The translations under genes and the position numbers were made by a program. Source: Candidatus Bathyarchaeota archaeon (lineage in GTDB: Archaea > Thermoproteota > Bathyarchaeia > TCS64). Taken from it: a DNA stretch of 5,362 bases. Below are positions 5,349 to 5,362 of the stretch, in pieces (the stretch's first letter is position 1; every line of letters starts with the position of its first letter). Under the pieces are notes generated by a model. The model did not search any database. It had not been told where the DNA came from and saw only the letters and a list, made by a program, of their open reading frames with translations. Location of the stretch: contig JABXKY010000217.1 in the NCBI GenBank assembly GCA_013619005.1, positions 1 through 5,362 of the forward strand, in the 5' to 3' direction.

Positions 5349-5362
5349 ATATAGAGCTATAT
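5349..5362. promoter_or_regulatory. TATA-like inverted repeat at the right edge
   Basis: ATATAG (5349-5354) and CTATAT (5357-5362) are 6-base inverted arms around AG. The central TATAGAGCTAT (5350-5360) differs by one base from TATAGAGTCTAT upstream of the phosphate unit (3303-3314). It is probably the promoter and operator of a gene beyond the window. The preceding 55 bases (5294-5348) hold a CGCGCGCG run at 5296-5303 and no gene. Confidence 0.35.

Noticed and set aside
1..5362. tRNA, rRNA, CRISPR array, box C/D guide RNA or insertion sequence
   Set aside because: I looked for cloverleaf-like stems, evenly spaced direct repeats, TGATGA/CTGA box pairs in spacers, and terminal inverted repeats with a transposase. 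None was found.

Overview
The window is archaeal chromosomal DNA. The evidence is an archaeal-type fibrillarin (FlpA), an archaeal-type RNase HII, GGTGA-type ribosome binding sites and TATA-like promoter elements. Coding regions are of moderate G+C with frequent AGG arginine codons; the spacers at the left end and around 3290-3360 are AT-rich. The lineage cannot be settled from this window. An Asgard or TACK-type archaeon would fit, because the FlpA core motifs look closer to eukaryotic fibrillarin than to the euryarchaeal proteins I can recall, but this is only a hint.

Layout. Positions 1-148 are an AT-rich non-coding upstream region. A small four-cysteine protein (159-404) is followed after 32 bases by flpA (437-1117), the rRNA/tRNA 2'-O-methyltransferase. 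flpA converges with rnhB (1109-1747, minus strand); the two overlap tail to tail by 9 bases. Upstream of rnhB, positions 1749-2066 hold what looks like the decayed C-terminal part of a family 4 glycosyltransferase on the plus strand, interrupted by one in-frame TGA. It ends on a CTAG tetranucleotide that also carries the stop codon of ogt (2063-2611, minus strand), an O6-alkylguanine-DNA alkyltransferase. ogt is divergent from maf (2642-3211), a nucleotide pyrophosphatase, with only 30 bases between them.

After a promoter-rich spacer (3212-3412) with a 7-base-arm inverted repeat next to a TATA box comes a two-gene phosphate unit: an Na+/phosphate cotransporter-family membrane protein (3413-4618) and a DUF47/PhoU-like helical protein (4628-5293). 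The second gene has a GGTGA site that overlaps the first gene's stop codon. The window ends in another TATA-like inverted repeat that resembles the one upstream of the phosphate unit.

Functionally there are three blocks: RNA modification (flpA, perhaps with the small Cys protein), genome and nucleotide-pool maintenance (rnhB, ogt, maf), and phosphate uptake with its regulator. Most of this is ordinary core gene content. I see no clear undescribed system. The points most worth a second look are the degenerate second repeat of the transporter, its split PhoU-like partner, the shared operator-like repeats, the glycosyltransferase remnant, and flpA without nop5 beside it.
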